Part shown: in pieces, positions 22,975 through 23,455 of the stretch
Position numbering within the stretch: position 1 is the stretch's first letter
Layout: the number at the start of each line of letters is the position of its first letter
Source of the DNA: Campylobacterota bacterium
GTDB lineage: Bacteria > Campylobacterota > Campylobacteria > Campylobacterales > SZUA-545
Assembly: GCA_003561815.1 (NCBI GenBank)
Contig: PWVP01000265.1
Coordinates: 1-23,455, forward strand
Length of the DNA stretch: 23,455 bases
Reading direction: 5' to 3'
Notes under the pieces: model-generated
The model's database searches: none
Seen by the model: the letters and a program-made list of their open reading frames with translations, nothing else
What the model was told of the DNA's origin: nothing
Program-made: the position numbers and the translations under genes

Positions 22975-23455
22975 AGCGGCACCTCGATCGCGACTAGATC
23001 GCACCCCTCGGTCACCTCCAGTGCGATCGCTTCGATGCCGGTGATGGCGGCGCTATCGCCCGGCTTGAGCCAGAACTGTTCGTGTTTGGCTGAGCCGTGG
23101 ATAACGAAGAGATAGAGACCGTGATCGGGATTGTCCAGCCGGTGGGTGTAGGTAGCATGACGGGTGAATTGACCGCGCAGAACGCGCCCGTCCTGCTGCA
23201 TCACCAGCGCGTGCTCCTGATCGGCTCCGCCTACCAGTGGCGCGAGGCGATCGGTGAGGTAGCCTTTGGGGTAGTTGCTAAACTGATAGGCGGGTTTGAG
23301 CCCTTTGGCGCGGGGTTTGATCCAGATTTGAAGCGAGTGGAGGGTGCACTCAAGCGGGTTGCGCTCACTGTGCTCCACCCCGCTTCCGGTGGTCATGTGC
23401 TGCACCTGTCCGGCGGGGATGAGCTCTCTGTGTCCGAGGGTGTCGCCGTGCTCGA
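22971..23455 (-). CDS. Pirin-like bicupin protein (N-terminal part outside window)
   Basis: The C-terminal 160 or so residues of a pirin-family protein (YhaK/YhhW group; cupin-type metal protein, in some cases a quercetin dioxygenase). Translation upstream of the internal Met at 23405 stays open to the window edge, reading EHGDTLGHRELIPAGQVQHM. The family block QHMTTGSGVEHSERNP holds a His and Glu expected as metal ligands (H-x-E region), followed by LQIWIKP and a second cupin half with FVIHGSA and LKPGDSAAI. The rest of the first cupin, with the other histidine ligands, lies beyond the right edge. The TAA stop shares the four bases TTAA with the stop of the convergent NYN gene. Confidence 0.92.
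   Translation of the reverse strand, partial: EHGDTLGHRELIPAGQVQHMTTGSGVEHSERNPLECTLHSLQIWIKPRAKGLKPAYQFSNYPKGYLTDRLAPLVGGADQEHALVMQQDGRVLRGQFTRHATYTHRLDNPDHGLYLFVIHGSAKHEQFWLKPGDSAAITGIEAIALEVTEGCDLVAIEVPL

Overview
The window is a gene-dense stretch of GC-rich bacterial chromosome, made almost entirely of housekeeping genes. Several lines of evidence point to the phylum Campylobacterota (formerly Epsilonproteobacteria), probably a free-living member with unusually high G+C: flagellin with a Campylobacterota-type D1 domain, a Helicobacter-like dCTP deaminase and DXR, menaquinone synthesis by the futalosine route (MqnE), and locus orders that resemble Campylobacter jejuni as I remember it (glmS-glnD divergent from mqnE and a phosphoribosyltransferase; accB-accC divergent from dcd). 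I do not name a genus.

Layout, left to right. (1) The 3' part of dnaX (+), whose start lies outside the window, converges on glmS and glnD (-). (2) A short palindromic divergent promoter separates glnD from a rightward methyltransferase-mqnE-phosphoribosyltransferase operon. A 2-Cys peroxiredoxin (+) follows with its own promoter and a strong terminator. (3) accB-accC (-) diverge from dcd (+). (4) A leftward block holds flagellin with a sigma-28 type promoter, then a terminator, then an RDD membrane protein and an MFS transporter. (5) topA (+) is divergent from flagellin. (6) purT-dxr-L,D-transpeptidase form a leftward operon, preceded by tpx (-). (7) A small lipoprotein, moaA and a NYN-LOTUS protein run rightward and converge, with overlapping stop codons, on a pirin-like gene (-) that runs off the right edge.

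The genes cover replication and topology (dnaX, topA), nucleotide supply (dcd, purT, phosphoribosyltransferase), envelope precursors (glmS, dxr, L,D-transpeptidase), fatty-acid initiation (accBC), respiration cofactors (mqnE, moaA), oxidative stress (AhpC-type peroxiredoxin, Tpx), nitrogen signalling (glnD-like) and motility. I found no mobile element, CRISPR array, tRNA or rRNA, and no obvious new multi-gene system. The points most worth a second look are: an A9 slippery run in dnaX followed by quick stops in both alternative frames; a related intergenic element downstream of accC and of the MFS gene; an AT-rich inverted repeat in front of the peroxiredoxin gene; three zero-gap, in-frame stop-to-start gene junctions; a likely leaderless RDD transcript; and an excess of the octamer GCGATCGC.
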